Shown here one piece after another: positions 63,877 through 64,000 of a DNA stretch of 64,000 nucleotides. The first letter of the stretch is position 1, and the number at the start of each line of letters is the position of its first letter. The notes under the pieces were generated by a model, which was not told the origin of the DNA, ran no database searches, and was given only the letters and a program-made list of their open reading frames with translations. Source of the DNA: Anaerolineales bacterium (lineage in GTDB: Bacteria; Chloroflexota; Anaerolineae; 4572-78; J111); contig JABTUK010000002.1 of NCBI GenBank assembly GCA_015075405.1, positions 248,001 to 312,000 of the forward strand, read 5' to 3'. Both the position numbers and the translations under genes were made by a program.

Positions 63877-64000
63877 ATGAAAGATAGCATAAAAGAGACA
63901 AAGATACCAGCGTTGCTGGCGACGTTAATGGCTCTATTGGAAGCGCACCGAGCTGCCTTCAAGCAAGCCCGGCCCTACTGGCGAGCGGTGGGCTTGGTAT
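63877..64000 (+). CDS. Transposase (partial, N-terminal 41 codons)
   Basis: Begins at ATG 63877 after AGGAGG with 8-base spacing and runs off the window. The start contains IPALLATLMALLEAH and the basic KQARPYWRAVGLV, the N-terminus of a large group of DDE transposases found in Chloroflexota and Cyanobacteria. Unlike the 42481-43959 transposase it does not begin with an HTH, so the two enzymes differ although their 5' regions share design. Confidence 0.75.
   Translation, partial: MKDSIKETKIPALLATLMALLEAHRAAFKQARPYWRAVGLV

Larger units (their letters stand above)
63781..64000 (+). mobile_element. Left part of an insertion sequence, cut by the window edge
   Basis: The transposase start and the SD-sequestering hairpin mark an IS that continues beyond the window. 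The true left end is not defined. Confidence 0.7.

Noticed and set aside
1..64000. tRNA and rRNA genes
   Set aside because: Looked for conserved TTCGA arms, CCA-like ends and rRNA signatures; none was convincing. The gagaaatc-type palindromes contain ttcga but are not tRNAs.

Overview
The window looks like chromosome of a member of the Chloroflexota, most likely class Anaerolineae. That is inferred from gene content and style: very long GAF-type histidine kinases, PT-rich lipoproteins and surface proteins, fasciclin-repeat proteins, class III cyclases fused to ATPase/TPR modules, moderate-high GC, and many repetitive intergenic hairpins. No rRNA or tRNA gene was seen, so the placement stays inferential.

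Layout. 1-8.1 kb: 5' end of an oligopeptide-type ABC binding lipoprotein (cut by the window edge), a GNAT acetyltransferase, rsgA behind a leader-peptide/terminator region, a response-regulator adenylate/guanylate cyclase, two small genes, a truncated ABC exporter remnant, and adenosine deaminase. 8.3-13.6 kb: a minus-strand cluster of a winged-helix-like protein, a KaiC-like ATPase, two small membrane proteins and a 1072-aa multi-GAF histidine kinase. 13.8-20.7 kb: secA, a HigA-like/MntA/HepT toxin-antitoxin locus, and two GT4 glycosyltransferases. 21-30 kb: ftsK, yebC, ruvC, ruvA, a Zn-finger DNA methyltransferase with a PD-(D/E)XK nuclease (probable restriction-modification pair), and mnmE. 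30-42 kb: a membrane histidine kinase, Calx-beta and LysM surface proteins, a second membrane histidine kinase whose phospho-acceptor His is replaced by Gln, a BrnT/BrnA-like pair, and a TPR/lytic transglycosylase lipoprotein. 42.4-44.0 kb: a complete insertion sequence with an 8-bp target duplication. 44-59 kb: the whole tryptophan pathway plus trpS on the minus strand (T-box, trpE, trpGD, trpC, then trpF, a SDR/DUF2867 gene, trpB, trpS, trpA), interrupted by an opposite-strand 1329-aa protein built like animal soluble adenylyl cyclase. 59-64 kb: a small membrane protein, folE, a fasciclin/LysM surface protein made of near-identical 1149-bp repeats, and the start of another IS.

Regulation visible in sequence: a Trp-type T-box with a strong promoter before trpE; a promoter, 21-codon leader ORF, competing antiterminator and two intrinsic terminators before rsgA; a promoter and immediate terminator before a glycosyltransferase gene; and SD-sequestering hairpins in front of both transposases.

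The most unusual genome-wide feature is a family of more than twenty hairpins whose arms are made of 7-10-bp tandem words. Each has a different word but the same architecture. They occupy most intergenic gaps, and related tracts sit in frame inside trpF, trpC, mnmE and ftsK. Three MITE-like palindromes are also present, one of them in two copies. The best candidates for undescribed biology are the rsgA leader, the hairpin family, the shared IS leader architecture, the split-active-site cyclase and the methylase/nuclease pair.
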